Below are positions 25,230-36,698 of a stretch of 64,000 nt of DNA, piece after piece. The notes under the pieces were generated by a model. It was not told the DNA's origin. It made no database searches and saw only the letters and a list, made by a program, of their open reading frames with translations. The stretch comes from Ulota crispa (lineage: Eukaryota; Streptophyta; Bryopsida; Orthotrichales; Orthotrichaceae). Location of the stretch: contig OY987246.1 of NCBI GenBank assembly GCA_963920765.1, positions 16,302,868 through 16,366,867 of the forward strand, given 5' to 3'. Numbering within the stretch: the stretch's first letter is position 1; every line of letters begins with the position of its first letter. The translations under genes and the position numbers were made by a program.

Positions 25230-25396
25230 AATCTCTTATTGTTGAAAAAACAAAAGTTTCTAACTACCTTCTTCATGTGTGATTTTGTTTTGTTGAGTCT
25301 TCAGTTTATGTAGAAGAAGATAAGATCTCTAAAACTAATGAACAGATACAATTGGTTCCAAATATCAAGTCTATGGAACAAGATATGAAGTTCTAG
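25230..25396 (+). pseudogene. Terminal exon of the duplicated gene, copy B
   Basis: The frame reads VEKTKVSNYLLHV, a stop, then ESSVYVEEDKISKTNE and ends EQDMKF-stop, aligning with the open frame at 14060-14272. The internal stop marks it as broken. Function not recognised. Confidence 0.4.
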
Positions 25397-25745
25397 AATC
25401 TATATTATAGTTTTGGAGTGTATATTCTCCTTCTAAGTTTGATTTCAATGTCTATTTTGAAACCCAATTGGCCATCAAGTGGTTCAAGTATTGACATGCT
25501 TTATGTACATTTCACAAAGTCTCCTAGTCTACTAAGAAGGAATGTAATTTTACAAGTACTCTCTTTTAGCGTGGCATAATTGAATGAATAGTTTTTTGTA
25601 AAAGCTTTCTCCCCTTTGGTACAATTTGAAACTCTCTATATATTGATATTCAAAAACCTCTTCTTCCTCACTGTAGATTTCAAATGAAAAATTAGAACAA
25701 GTATTGGAGTGACATTGCTTTTGTACAAATGTTGTATGTCAATAA

Positions 25746-26075
25746 TTATCTAAAAGGAAAATTTCATAAATACCCTTGAAGTTTGCAATATTTTCATAGG
25801 TACCCCTTCTTTTATAGAAACATCACAAATACCCTTGGAATAAAAAATTTAGGTGTTTGTTTTGTTATACATGCCACTTCCCTTCTTCCTTTGTGCACAC
25901 ACTACTTTTTCCTTGTTATGCATGCTTACAAAGGAAGGAGGGAAGTGGCATGCACAACAAAAAAAATGCCTAATTTTTTGATCCAAGGGTATTTGTGGTA
26001 TTTCTAGAAAAGCAAGGGTATCTATGAAAATATTGCAAACTTTAGGGGTATCCATGAAACTATCCCTTATCTAAA
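25746..26075. mobile_element. GGGAAAATTTC-family MITE inside copy B, 9-bp TSD
   Basis: The element is 25755-26066, flanked by TTATCTAAA at 25746-25754 and 26067-26075. The inverted paralogue (copy A) keeps the empty site as a single TTATCTTAA (minus strand of 13698-13706) between matching flanks. The insertion is thus younger than the duplication. Confidence 0.92.
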
Positions 26076-26545
26076 TAGTCACATTTTGTATTTTACCGCA
26101 ATAATAAGGATGCTTCTAGTTTAGCTTAGAATGACCCTAAAGAGGAAGGCCTTCTTTTTTACATGTGTTTGTAAATTATATTATCTCATTTTCTTATATT
26201 TCAATTATTCAATGATCCATCTTTTGAATGGTTGTACATGAAGCTCATAACTCATTTTGTAACTTCAAAATTATTCTTTATACAATATTATCACCAATTT
26301 GACTTTTAACAAAATATTTCACATTTCCACAGTTGTAGGTATAGAAACTTGTCCGTGGTCATAGGTCTTCAAAATTTCTATAAATAGAAAATTTTGTTTG
26401 GATTTTAATAATTTTTTTAAGAAATATGAAGTTAATATATGGTTTTTGAAAGTTTTAAAGTTCAAAACTCACAAGCTCATGGTATTCATGCTCAAAGCTC
26501 ACAAGCTCGCCGCTTGAGGCTCGCACGCTAGCGTCGTTGCCTCCC

Positions 26546-27410
26546 CATATACTTGAAGGAAGTTTTAGTTACAATTTCTCAAAACTCATTAATCCTACGA
26601 TAGAGCTGACGAATGACATTGGCCGGGATCCTCATTTTTTGGGAGCCAAAGGGAACCCCTAGTGAAGGTTAACAATGTTATGCTGATTTCTGTGACACTG
26701 CTTGCTTGCTTCAACTTGTACATTTCAACACTTCCAGGGCAACTAAATCAGAGCATGACCAAAAAATTTGGAGGCCCCGTGACACCATGTGGACTTTATT
26801 TGGGTACGCTCCCCTGGGCAGTGGGCACACCTGGGCACCTTTGATTCCCACGTCATAATTCGAAGGTTGGATCAATTGGTCGAAGACGCGTGGCACTAAA
26901 GCAAATCCGGTCGATGAAGGAATGTGCTGCAGGCAGGGCAAAACTGTGGCAGCGTTCGACCCACCCGGTAACTTGCAGTAGTCCAGTCCAGCGGGAGCCG
27001 GTACGTAGGCAGGAGTGCAAGGCCACTGGAGCGGTGAACGTGGGGCTTGCACAGCGGGGACATGGCTTGGCCATGCCGGGCCATGAGGCACCGATCTACT
27101 GCCCTGGCGACTCCGCTGTGAGGGAGCCGGCATGATCGTGTGGAGCCCGTGTCTAGCAAGGCAGCAGTGCAGCAGTGCAGTGACTAGCGTTTTACGGCAC
27201 CCCTGCTCTACTGCCGTGCCTGGACGTGGGATCGCCATTGCGTTGCAGAGTTAGGGCGGGCGCAGAAAGAGATCTCGGGGTTTGTGGGGGTTTTGGAGAG
27301 GTGGTCGATCTGCTTGCTTGTAGGCAGCTGGAGTTCGTGCGTGCACTAGAGCTGCGATTTGGAGCACTCGTCGAGGCGAGGGAGGCAGCTCGGCGTGGGT
27401 CGCGCGGGAG
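26546..27410 (+). promoter_or_regulatory. GC-rich upstream region of the PPI gene
   Basis: Base composition changes abruptly at about 26840 from AT-rich to GC-rich with many CpG. This runs into the first coding exon at 27411, so it is probably core promoter and 5' UTR. No TATA box in a convincing position was found. Long frames on both strands here are a by-product of the GC content. Confidence 0.45.
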
Positions 27411-30400
27411 ATGATGAACGGGGGCGGAGAATCGTGCAACGACACCGTCGCGGATCTGCCATCGGATCTGGAGAGCTCTCTGGGGTTTGTGTCCGGCGCG
27501 GTCAAGGAGGCCCCTAGCGGAGATTTGGACGAGGGCACCGCTTTGGCCACTCCGCCCGATCAGGCATCGGTGAGGCACTTTTGCTGATTTTGTACCTTAC
27601 CTTACCTACCCCCTCTTTCTTGTCGTCTCCGCGTGTCATCCGTGCGAATTTTTGGTCTACTGCGTGGGTGAGTCCACACTCAATCTGTCATACTCTGCAC
27701 TAAAGCCTCCGTGATACCCTGGAACCGACGTCAGCGATCTCGCCCACTCGCAATTCTTTAACGAAAGAAACGGGAGAGGAAAGTTGAGATCCGTGATGAA
27801 ACGAATGCGGGAGAAGCATGTATATAGATGGATGCGTAAGGGTGGAAGCGGAGAACGTAGCTCGGGGCCGGGCAAAATTAATGCGAAGGAAACGATGTTG
27901 ATGCATGTTAGTGGACAACCAACATTCTAGGGCGCACTCTGCTTTTGAAAGCGGAAGTTTGGTAAGTCGTAACCCCCGCAAGCGCCAAGATGCAAATCTT
28001 TAATCTGAGCTATCTTCAGGGTTTGTGTCTACCTCAGTGGACTGTGACCTGTGAAATGCACCTCTGGAATGGACTCCTGTGATGCTGCTGTCTACTCGTG
28101 ATATCATCCCCACGACTGCCGCTGTGATAATGCACGCCGCTCGTCCATTCATTAGGTTTTTCATCGTTCGTGTCCTCGGTGAGGGGTTTTGGCCTCAAGT
28201 TGTCCATTTTGTGTGAAGTCTTCTCATCGTAAGTTTTCGATGTTAGGAAACCTGGCGGTAGCTACGCCTCCGGAATGAACGCAGATTGTAAATCCGAAGG
28301 TTTCAAATGAAAGACAGCAACGGGCTTTCTGGCGATCTTTGTTTGATTCGCTGAGTTTCGGAGCTTTTTCAATCAGGTCACGTGTAGACTAGTTGTGTGC
28401 ATCGGGGGACGTGGTGGGAGTGTTTCCAGAGCAAAAGTTGCGGTCGTATCGCCCTGAATGATTGAGAATTTTGTGGTCTTCTTTGAAACAGGAACCTGAA
28501 GTGCCGCAGGAGCAGACGGGCAATGACGACGTCGTGGTTGCCGGTAAGTTTTCAGTACGTGTTGCGTGCATCCCTGAGATGATCGTGGCAGCTGTGCTAC
28601 TGATTGTCGTACCATTGCCTTTCTTTGATGAGTATCCGCAAATTTTGCAGTTGTTTAGTGTGGGCATTGAAGGTCTGAATTAGACGTTGAGCCTATCTAG
28701 CTCCATGCAGTTTGATGAGAGAAAGGATAAACATTCAAGCGTCGAATCTCACCGTGTATGGAGCTTGTGAGGAGAGAGGTTTTCCTCTTTCTCTTTGTAT
28801 GATGTATTGTGAACATTTTTCCACATAGACTTAGTACTTGGACGGACGTGAGGGGAGTGGAATACCGTGTTCCGCGTGAGAAGGTGTGTCATCGTCTGTG
28901 GAGGATCGCATGTGCAGATGTGGAACCTGCTGCAGTTCCAGAACTCCCTGTTGATGATGCTAAAGACACGCTCCCCGAGGATGTGTCTCCGGAGCCGGAA
29001 CCGGAGCCGGCTGCAGCGAATGTGAGCGAGGACCTGGCAAACGGGCACGATGTGGTGGAAAAGGAGATGAAGCCGGAGGTCGCGGACGGGTGGAACAATG
29101 GCACGCCGGACGGGAACATTTCAGGTTGGGCGAGTGCCGACCCTCCTGGCGAGGAAGCCGGTGGTGTTGCAGCAAAGAGTGCCGTGCCAAGCTCCGGCGT
29201 TCTCGGATCGGGTCCTTCTCCTGCAGCAAGTCCGGCACCGGCGGAGCAGCCAGTGCTGCAGCGTTACACGTATTACATGGTAAGGATTCCGAGGCCCGTG
29301 GACGACGACAAGGGCAAGGCCGACATCACGAACGCCGAGCTGAAGTTGCAGGCGAAGGCGGACGAACGCAACCAGCACAACGTGCACGTGCAGGCAGCGA
29401 AGAGTAAGAGAAACGAAGCGTTGGAGAAGCGACGAGATGCGTGGGAGATTGAGCGGCAATGCTTGAAGAAGCTGCGAACGAAGTTCGAGGAGTTGAAGCC
29501 TTTGAGAGATAGCTTGAAGAAGATGAAGGACGAGGGGCGGTCGATGCGAGAGCGGAACCAGGGCATGCCCAGCTCCGAGGAGGATCTGGACTACAGAATC
29601 GCGTCGCTGGAGTGGAGAATCCAGCACGAGAGCATTCCTTTGAAGGAGGAGAAGCAGTTGATGCGCGACATCAAGGCCCTGCAAGCATCGCGAGAGAGCG
29701 TCAGGCAGAACGCGGCCCGGAACGTGCAAGTCCAGGAGTCTCTAGGCAAGCGGGAGGACATCGAGGAGGCTCTGAAGCCGTTGAATGCGGAGTACAAGCA
29801 ACTGGAGGTGGAGTACAAGGCGGCGGGTGTGAATCGACAGGCCACGGAAGACGAGTTCCAAAAGCTGAACGATGGGCTGACGGGCGAGATGGAGCAGCTG
29901 CACAAAGTGAATGACCTGAGGCAGGAGGCGTATGAAGCTCGAAGGCTCCTGAAGCAACACGAGTATGGCCGGTTGAAGGATTTCTACAACAACAAGAGGG
30001 AGATCCAACAGGCCAAGGACACGGCCAGCCAACCCAAGAGCAGGAAGGCAGTGGAGGAGCTCTGCAACGCGCAGTTGGAGCGGGTGATGGAGCTGTGGAT
30101 CACCAAGGAAGAGTTCAGGAGGAACTACGTGAGGGATAACGAGAGGAGCACGGTGAGACGGCTGGAAACGTTGGATGGGCGCGCTCTGGGGCCGGACGAA
30201 AAAGCGCCCAAGCTGTCCTCCACGGCGGATCACCCCGTTCCCGAAGTCGTGCCAGAACGACTGAGCAAGCCTGCACCACCGACGGAGAATGGGCACCAGA
30301 GTGGGATCGGCGGCGACGAGGCAGCATCAGCGAAGAAGGTAAAACCGCCAACATCAAAGGAGACGAAGGTTGTGAACAAGGGCAGTACTGCAGAGACCAC

Positions 30401-30980
30401 CGAAGTGGCGATCCCAGTGGTGCAGAAGACTTCGGAGGAGTCAGAACGAGAGGCCGCGGAGCTGAAGGAGAAGAGAAGGGCCGCTGAAATGGCAAAAGCA
30501 AAAGAGGCAGAAGAACGGAAGAGACGACTGGCAGGGAGGGCGCAGTCCAAAGCCCAAGCGTGGGCTCAGAAAGAGGCCGAGAGGAAGGAGAAGGAGAGAG
30601 AGAAGAGAGCTCGTAAGAAGGCTGCTGCTTCTGTGAGCTCCTCGGAGGCTCCAACTGAATCCGAGTCCGTGCCAGCAGCAGCGGAGAGCAAGGAGAGCAA
30701 CGACAGCGGTGCCGAGGTGGAAGAAGTGGTGGTCGAGCAGAAGAAGGTAAGCTCAAAGCAGCGGAAACGCGGGGTGACGAGCGCTGACAAGGCTGCAAGG
30801 GCAGCTGAAAAAGTGTTGGTGCGACCACCCGTTCGGAACAGTCCGCGCAAGGTGTTGGGGTTGCCTGTGGTGGGCTTGGTGGGAATCGTTGCAGTAGCTG
30901 TGCTTTTAGTTGCCATCGCAATTTTCATGTCGTTCAAGGGAAGCTCTGGGCAAAGGGCTCAGAGTGACGACGTCAAGTGA
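27411..30980 (+). CDS. PPI: Proton pump interactor family protein (3 exons, about 757 aa)
   Basis: Proton pump interactors bind the C-terminal regulatory region of the plasma-membrane H+-ATPase and stimulate it; many are anchored to the ER by a C-terminal helix (known for the family). Exons inferred here are 27411-27569, 28492-28543 and 28918-30980; all junctions are GT-AG and phases agree. The N-terminus is acidic and low in complexity (PEPEPEPAAA). The family core starts near residue 186 (YYMVRIPRPVDDDKGKADI) and includes the diagnostic SSEEDLDYRIASLEWRIQHE, EEKQLMRDIKAL and, near residue 480, ELWITKEEFRRNYV. Most of it is predicted coiled coil. A Lys/Glu/Arg-rich coil follows (about residues 580-640), then one hydrophobic segment near residues 719-741 (GLPVVGLVGIVAVAVLLVAI) and a short polar tail. 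Introns are 922 and 374 bp. The start is the first of two adjacent ATGs. The gene appears intact. Confidence 0.92.
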
Positions 30981-31637
30981 GGAATGTAGTTAACGAAGAG
31001 GAAGGCAGGGTCGGTTATGAAGTTTTGATTTTTCGTTGTGGCGATAGGATTACCGTAAAGGATATTAGTGAGCGGCAGTGATGAGACGGCAGGAAGGTAG
31101 GGCTGTTTTGAGAATCCCCGGTTTTAATTGCAAATACTGCTTTCAAGGCCACTTTTACTGTTGCCTGCCTGCTCTGGTTTGCGAAGGCAGTCGAAAGTGA
31201 GGGAGCTTCTGCCTTGGTAGTTGAACGTGGTGGATGTCTTGTTAGAATGTTTTTACTGATGAGTTCTATGATGAGGGTTCTGGTGGGAATGTCGGTCTTA
31301 TTAGGTAGCTTCACTTTTTGCCAGCCTTGCCTTGAAGCGACTTGCATAGTTTCTGTCCTGTGGTCTGCTCGATGGGAACTCCACAATCTGGTCACTAGAA
31401 AGTATTACATGTTTTTTATTGCTTGTTTTTATCAGGACTTGAAAAGCGTGTGGTCATTTTCTTGATTATCCAAGAATTGCGTGCTTGGGTGCAGGGTTTT
31501 TTTTAGGCTTTTAAAAGCCAAAAAAGCTACAAAATAAAAATTCAAGCTACAGGCCTATACAAAAAATGAAGAAAAATAGCGTCATGGTGCCAGATGTTGC
31601 TCAACGTTCCAAATCACGCATTAGAAAAAGGAATATG
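30981..31637 (+). other. 3' flank of the PPI gene
   Basis: The first about 480 bases are mixed in composition and are probably 3' UTR. No canonical AATAAA is close to the stop; AAAATAAAAA occurs at about 31530. Nothing else is recognised. Confidence 0.35.
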
Positions 31638-31958
31638 TTGTTTATAGGGAAAATTTCATGGTTACCCCTGAAGTTTGCAATAATTTTATAGATACCCCTG
31701 CTTTTTCAGAAATTTCAGAAACCCTTGGACCAAAATTTTCAGGTGTATATTTTGTTGTGCATGTCACTTTCCTTCTTCCTTTGTGCGCACACATAACAAG
31801 AAAGAAGTAAGCTTAGTGTATGGGAAGTGATATGCACAACAAAAAAAATGCTTAAATTTTTTGGTCCAAGGGTATCTGTGAAATTTCTGAAAAAGGAGGG
31901 ATATCTATGAAATTATTACAAACTTCAAGGGAATCCATGAAAATTTCCCTTGTTTATA
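31638..31958. mobile_element. GGGAAAATTTC-family MITE, perfect 9-bp TSD
   Basis: The element is 31647-31949 (303 bp), palindromic, and flanked by TTGTTTATA at 31638-31646 and 31950-31958. Its interior matches the copies at 6207, 25755 and 42931. Confidence 0.92.
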
Positions 31959-33136
31959 ATTAGTCATTTAGAAATTTGGCACAAGACAATGCAATCTTCA
32001 TGCCATGTGAAGCCATATTATTTGAAAATCAAGCCGCTCTTAGCTCTCAAGTTTCTTTGAAATAATGCCTCTTTTGTTATACATTTTTGGGTTAGTAACC
32101 CATATTTTCAGAAAATTCATTTTTACAATACCGGTTGATTTTAGTAAATTTTGGTTACAATCAACAAGAGCAACGTGTAAATACTTGCAGCCTAATTATA
32201 GCCTAAGAAGCTGCTGGTCCAAAACCTTTTGTTGTCAGCATAGTTTATTTGGAAGATTGTGTGTTAGATTAGATCTTTGTCGTGTATAAAGACTTTAGGT
32301 CAATCATCAATGAAATCGTGAGCCCTTTTGAGGACATTGTGGAAAGTACGTGTTCTTATATGTAATGTGGGTGAAGTTCCCTTTCAAATTCTTATAAAAA
32401 AGTTATTTCAGATGATATTGATTTGTTTGGGAGGAATTTCTTCATTCCAAAATGAGATGGTTGTAGATTTTCTTCTATTAAATTGCAAGTGTTGTTGTTG
32501 CTAAGGAAAACCATCATCCTTTTCCTTATTCATAGGTCATCAAATTTTTATTATTCACTTTATATAAATGACAATTTATCTTAGTGGTGATGATTTACTA
32601 AAGGTTTTGCTACTCTAGATGGTTTATCATGTATTGATAAAACAATTTCCTGAAATTTTTTTGTACCTGTTCTTCATAGGTACGTATACCTCACAAAGAT
32701 AAACTCAAGTATGTTACTTTATTTGGTCATGTCTACAAATTTACTTTACTTTGTATTGTTACATTATTACAACAAGATTTCTCCACAATACAAAATTATA
32801 TTTTATTCACTGGTGGAGAGCAAATAATCTCATATTGTACAGAGTTCAAGTTTTAAAATTAACCTTTTTAGTATATAAAGCCAATTTGAGTTTGGAAACA
32901 AACGTTTGACTATGTTATAATAAAGGTAGTAGTAGAGGAGTTAAATTTCAATTCACTTTGATCATCCCCAACCCCAAGTAAATCCTTCAAGGCACGTTAT
33001 GAGTAAAAGAAAGATTAAACCAAAATGTGTTGGGCATAACCAACATAAATGGCCTTAAACAAGGGATAAAATGTTGTTTTCCAGGATCTTGGGAAGTAGA
33101 CCTTTCTTGGTAATTTTGGAAAGAAATCAAACTACT
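31959..33136. other. AT-rich intergenic, nothing recognised
   Basis: No gene, RNA or clear repeat could be supported. Confidence 0.5.
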
Positions 33137-33510
33137 TTGACCCTTAAAGGACTGACCCTAAACCTGTGGCCAACCCGGGGCTCAAATCGAGGAGAGTGCA
33201 CTGTTCATGGGCAGTGAACAGCCTATGGCATGTCTCCAAGAGAGATAATATTCTCCTCAAAAGAAGGAAAAGTCAATAGTGTATCCTGCCCTCACAAAAA
33301 GGACAGCAAGGACCTTGTACATCTCTCTACGAATTGGTGTTTAAAAAAATATGGAGACATTAAAAGCAGCTATTTTTGGCATTCAATGATGTGGCACATC
33401 TCTCTAACCACTTTCAACAAAAAAAATTTGAAAAAAGAATCTTTTTCCACCCTCAGGGTGTGTTTTCTTCACTGAAAGGACGATTTTTGTCCTCGTCTGT
33501 AAGCGTGAAA
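33137..33510. mobile_element. Decayed relative of the 351-bp TTAA element, inverted
   Basis: Read on the minus strand, this matches the element at 36054-36404: GTGAGGGCAGG...CACTATTGACTTTT, AGAGATGTGCCACAT and GGACAG/GTCC near the end. The left edge is TTGACCCTTAAAGGAC, with TTAA changed to TTGA. No clean right TTAA remains, so the right boundary is approximate. Confidence 0.5.
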
Positions 33511-34260
33511 TCCTTCATATTTCTAACATAATCTGTTCGGTGTTGTATCAAATCGCTTTTGAATGTGGAAGGGCAGTCGCCCATCAACTCGTAAATTCGT
33601 AATTCCTAAAATTTTCTAAAATATTTAAAATTGGCAATCTAAATAACGTGCTACTTCCTAATAAGAAGCTCAGCTTCTAACGAAGTACGTCAGTTTACAG
33701 TACATGTATTGGACGTAAAATTCCTATATGAGAACTGGAATTTCCTTAAAATAGCAACAAACATGTTCCCTACGAAAGTAACGAAGAACAAAGATTTGAA
33801 ACTTTTCGACAATCTGGAAAATCTGGAAACTCTACAAAACTCTACAAAATTTAGAAAACGCACTTATGTCGAGTTAAGTTCTCAACTTAAAACAAAATTT
33901 GCAGATTACTCATTCTAGGTCTAGTCCATCAAAACACCAAGTGAAAATGGAAATGTTCAATTCAGTTTGGAAATCGTAGAGTCGGCAAAAAGAAAAGGGA
34001 CGCCAGGTACTAGAGTGTAAACCTGAACAGACCTCTAGCCAAATGCTTCTTGTGTGCTAAATTGATATCAAGCACCTAACTTAGATCGATCATCCCTAAT
34101 TGAATTAGATCACGTACCGGCCAAAAAGCTGTTCGCTCCGATTGATTAATTATCAGACTTGATTGTCAAAATCAACAAGAAATGACTTGTAATCGAGTGC
34201 CACGCTTACAACACAACGAGGAGTCTATAGAACCAAATTTTAAGAAAGATAGTCTTCATG
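33511..34260. other. Intergenic, 3' side of the CDC25-like gene
   Basis: No gene recognised. Part of it is probably the 3' UTR of the minus-strand gene that ends at 34261. Confidence 0.4.
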
Positions 34261-35769
34261 CTACGCAGAGTGGGTACAGACAAGGTTTGGGCAAGAGCAT
34301 ACAGGACGGCCTGATTCTGCCCAACCATTGAAACCTCGTTCTAAAACAACAATGTTAGGAACTTTCTCAAGTTTTCCTTCACTCACAGCCTTGTTCAAGT
34401 GCTCACTCAAAAATCTCGCACAAGTAGGGCCCCGAACCTGCACACAACAAACATTACAACCAAAACGAAAATTTGAAAAAATTCTCTCAATTTCATGTAA
34501 TTGCAACATAATGTTATCAGAACCTAGATCACATTTGATTGCCACATTTTGTGAGCACTTAAACAAATAGTAGCCCTCATGAAACAAGCATGCATGGATA
34601 ATAAGAAAAGGAAATCCACCTGACTAAAAGAACAGTGGAAAACAACAGTTTCTTTGTTCTTGACCTCCTCGACCAACTTTGGAAGCGTCTCCTCGAAGTC
34701 GGCACTGCAAAAATGCACAGAGCCTGCTATGTGACCATCAAAAGCACGCTCGTCATCCCTGTCAATCACGACAAAAAAAAAGCCGTCATTAGCATTCTAC
34801 AATCGCAGCATATTCTCGTCATCAATGACTTAATAACCGTCCACTGAATGCCTCATTTCTAAATCGTATCAGAAGCAATCAATGTATAAAATCCGACCAG
34901 TTCACCATAACAATGTAATATGGTACGCCTACTCTATAAACAGGGCAATATCACAGAATGGAGGGAACGCCTTGTACACGGCATATTCCACTGCACATAG
35001 CAAATTATACTGCAGTGTGCACTGGTAAGCTCTCTTTGCCGTAATTCCTCTGTTCTTAAATGTCACGCACAACAAACACTCTTTTTTCAGAAGCCTTTCA
35101 CATCCTTTTTATCACGATCATACATCTATTTTAAAAATTTCAGAAATTAATTAGCAAAAACACCATGAAAACAGAAACGCATGCCGTTCCGGGACAACAC
35201 ATCATGCAATTCACTAAAATGAGCAGTGACATTAGGTTAAGGTGTGCATACAACACTGTTTACAAAAGAACTGAAGAACCGCACGCCCTTGCAAGAATAA
35301 TACGAATATCTGAACATTCAAATAATAGCAAATGTCCTCAACGCTTAAAGTGCCGCAATTAGGTGTGGTCAATTCACTTAGAATTTGCAACAGCAGGTAA
35401 GAAGAGTACTGCGATTAGTGCAATCACTTATTCTTCAGGAAAAAATTCGAGGTTCAGCGCAAACCATATGGTCAGATAAAAACTCCTTAAATTCTTAAAT
35501 CGGTCCGTAATGATAGAGAAAAACCTCAGGATCACAGCTGAAACCACCGGGATTTCAAAAAGACGCTCAAATCGCCAGTCATGAATCATTTGCTTCCTCA
35601 TCAAACAATTAAAACAGAACCGACCACATGGATAAAATTGAAATCGATAAGAATATACACAGATACGAGCACAATGTATCAACCTAACATCCACCACTGC
35701 GATTTTCGGCCCCTGCAATCCCGCGAGCTGCTCTCCGGAGACATACGAGATCGTCGACTGGCTCGCCAT
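34261..35769 (-). CDS. CDC25/ACR2-like: CDC25-like dual-specificity phosphatase / arsenate reductase (ACR2 type), 133 aa
   Basis: This small single-domain rhodanese-fold protein belongs to the plant CDC25/ACR2 family, whose members show tyrosine phosphatase and arsenate reductase activity in vitro (known). Exons on the minus strand are 35769-35684, 34758-34620 and 34437-34261; the introns (925 and 182 bp) are GT-AG and the phases join as VVDV-R-DDERAFDGHIAGS. Key residues: the DxRDxxE/DGHIAGSxH signature near residues 26-42, and the active-site loop HCSFSQ-VRGPTCAR near residues 70-83, with the catalytic Cys and Arg of HCx5R. The ERGFNGW motif follows. The Cys-rich tail VCSCPNLVC resembles the metal-binding end of the family. 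Length matches the family (about 130-150 aa). The start is the ATG before ASQSTISYVSGEQL. Appears intact. Confidence 0.93.
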
Positions 35770-36049
35770 GGATGCTCCCTCCCCCGGCAAAGAGAGCTCC
35801 ACTCTTCCCTGCTCACTCGATGTGGACCTCTCTAGCACGAGGATGATATTCATCCAAGACTAGAAACGATTCGATTCGTACATCCGTCAGGTTTTGTATG
35901 ACTGATTTCATCCAGTGGGTGCTCGAAATCAAGAGGGACTGGAATATTACGAAACGGGTGAACTTCCATGCTGGCCTGGAATTGGAGAAGAGAGGAGTTG
36001 GCGAAGGAGTTGGAGAAGAGTTGGAGAGGGAATTGGAGGACTCACTAAC
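35770..36049 (-). promoter_or_regulatory. 5' flank of the CDC25-like gene
   Basis: This is the upstream side of the minus-strand gene. It has a small GGAGTTGG(A/C)GAAG(A) direct repeat at about 35990-36040. No TATA box or defined motif can be assigned. Confidence 0.3.
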
Positions 36050-36408
36050 TTAACCCTTGAAGGTTGAAGCGGACGGTTTCTGTCCTTTCACGTTGAAAAA
36101 AAAGTTTTTCACATCTAATTTTTTTTCAAAAGTGGTCATGGAGAAGTGCTCCATTTTGAAATGTCAAAAATAGACTTATAAATTACCTCATATTTTTTAA
36201 ATTTATTTTTGTGAGAAGATTGACAACCATGGTTGAAGGTTCCATGCTGCCCTAGTTACAATTTTTGTGAGGGCAGCTTGCACTATTGACTTTTGCAACT
36301 TTCAAAAATAATAAATAATATGTGGGCAGCATTGTAGAGATCACTATTCACTATAAAACATTATTCCAGGGCAAGCATGGTGACCACCCTTGGCGCTTAG
36401 GGGTTAAC
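36050..36408. mobile_element. TTAA-flanked element, 351 bp
   Basis: The edges are TTAACCCTTGAAGG and GCGCTTAGGGGTTAA. The terminal repeats are short (about 12 bp) and the interior is not a foldback. A decayed inverted relative lies at 33137-33510, so the two bracket the CDC25-like gene. Confidence 0.7.
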
Positions 36409-36698
36409 TACATGTAAGTTAATTCTTAAACGACCCTAGGGAATAGTATACACGGTAACATATAATTGTCATTTGCTACCAATAAGAAATTTAATTTGGG
36501 ATCACAAGTAGCTCACTAGAACCGCATTGATCTATTCTCCAACTTTTTTTGGTCTTTTAAGTGTTAAGATCTTTGCTCTTTAGTGAGTTTTCCAAGTCCA
36601 GGGTTGTCATGGAAGGTATCTATACTAAATATTGCGTTTAGGTTTCCCCACACTAATTTCTCCACATTCTGCACAATTTAAATATTTATTGCAACTGA
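36409..36698. other. Short intergenic stretch
   Basis: AT-rich and nothing recognised. Confidence 0.5.

Larger units (their letters stand above)
20300..26545 (+). repeat. Inverted duplicate module, copy B
   Basis: This is the partner of copy A (10840-14275), in opposite orientation. It holds the gene fragment at 21935-22520, a boundary motif CTCACAAGCTC...CTAGCAAC at about 23175-23215, the satellite at 23225-24810, and the terminal exon at 25230-25396. It ends in a second similar boundary, CACAAGCTCGCC...CTAGCGTCG, at about 26495-26540. The two boundaries resemble each other (both follow a GTGGTCATAGGT phrase), so the module may be built of two related subunits. No transposase or terminal repeats could be identified. 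Confidence 0.7.

Noticed and set aside
26711..27578. Overlapping frames on both strands upstream of the PPI gene (up to 175 codons)
   Set aside because: The GC-rich promoter/5' UTR gives long frames by chance; no domain is recognised and they conflict with one another.
28749..30937. Long antisense frames opposite the PPI gene, up to 268 codons
   Set aside because: They mirror the GC- and Glu/Lys-rich coding sequence; compositions are Ser/Pro/Leu-rich with no family similarity.
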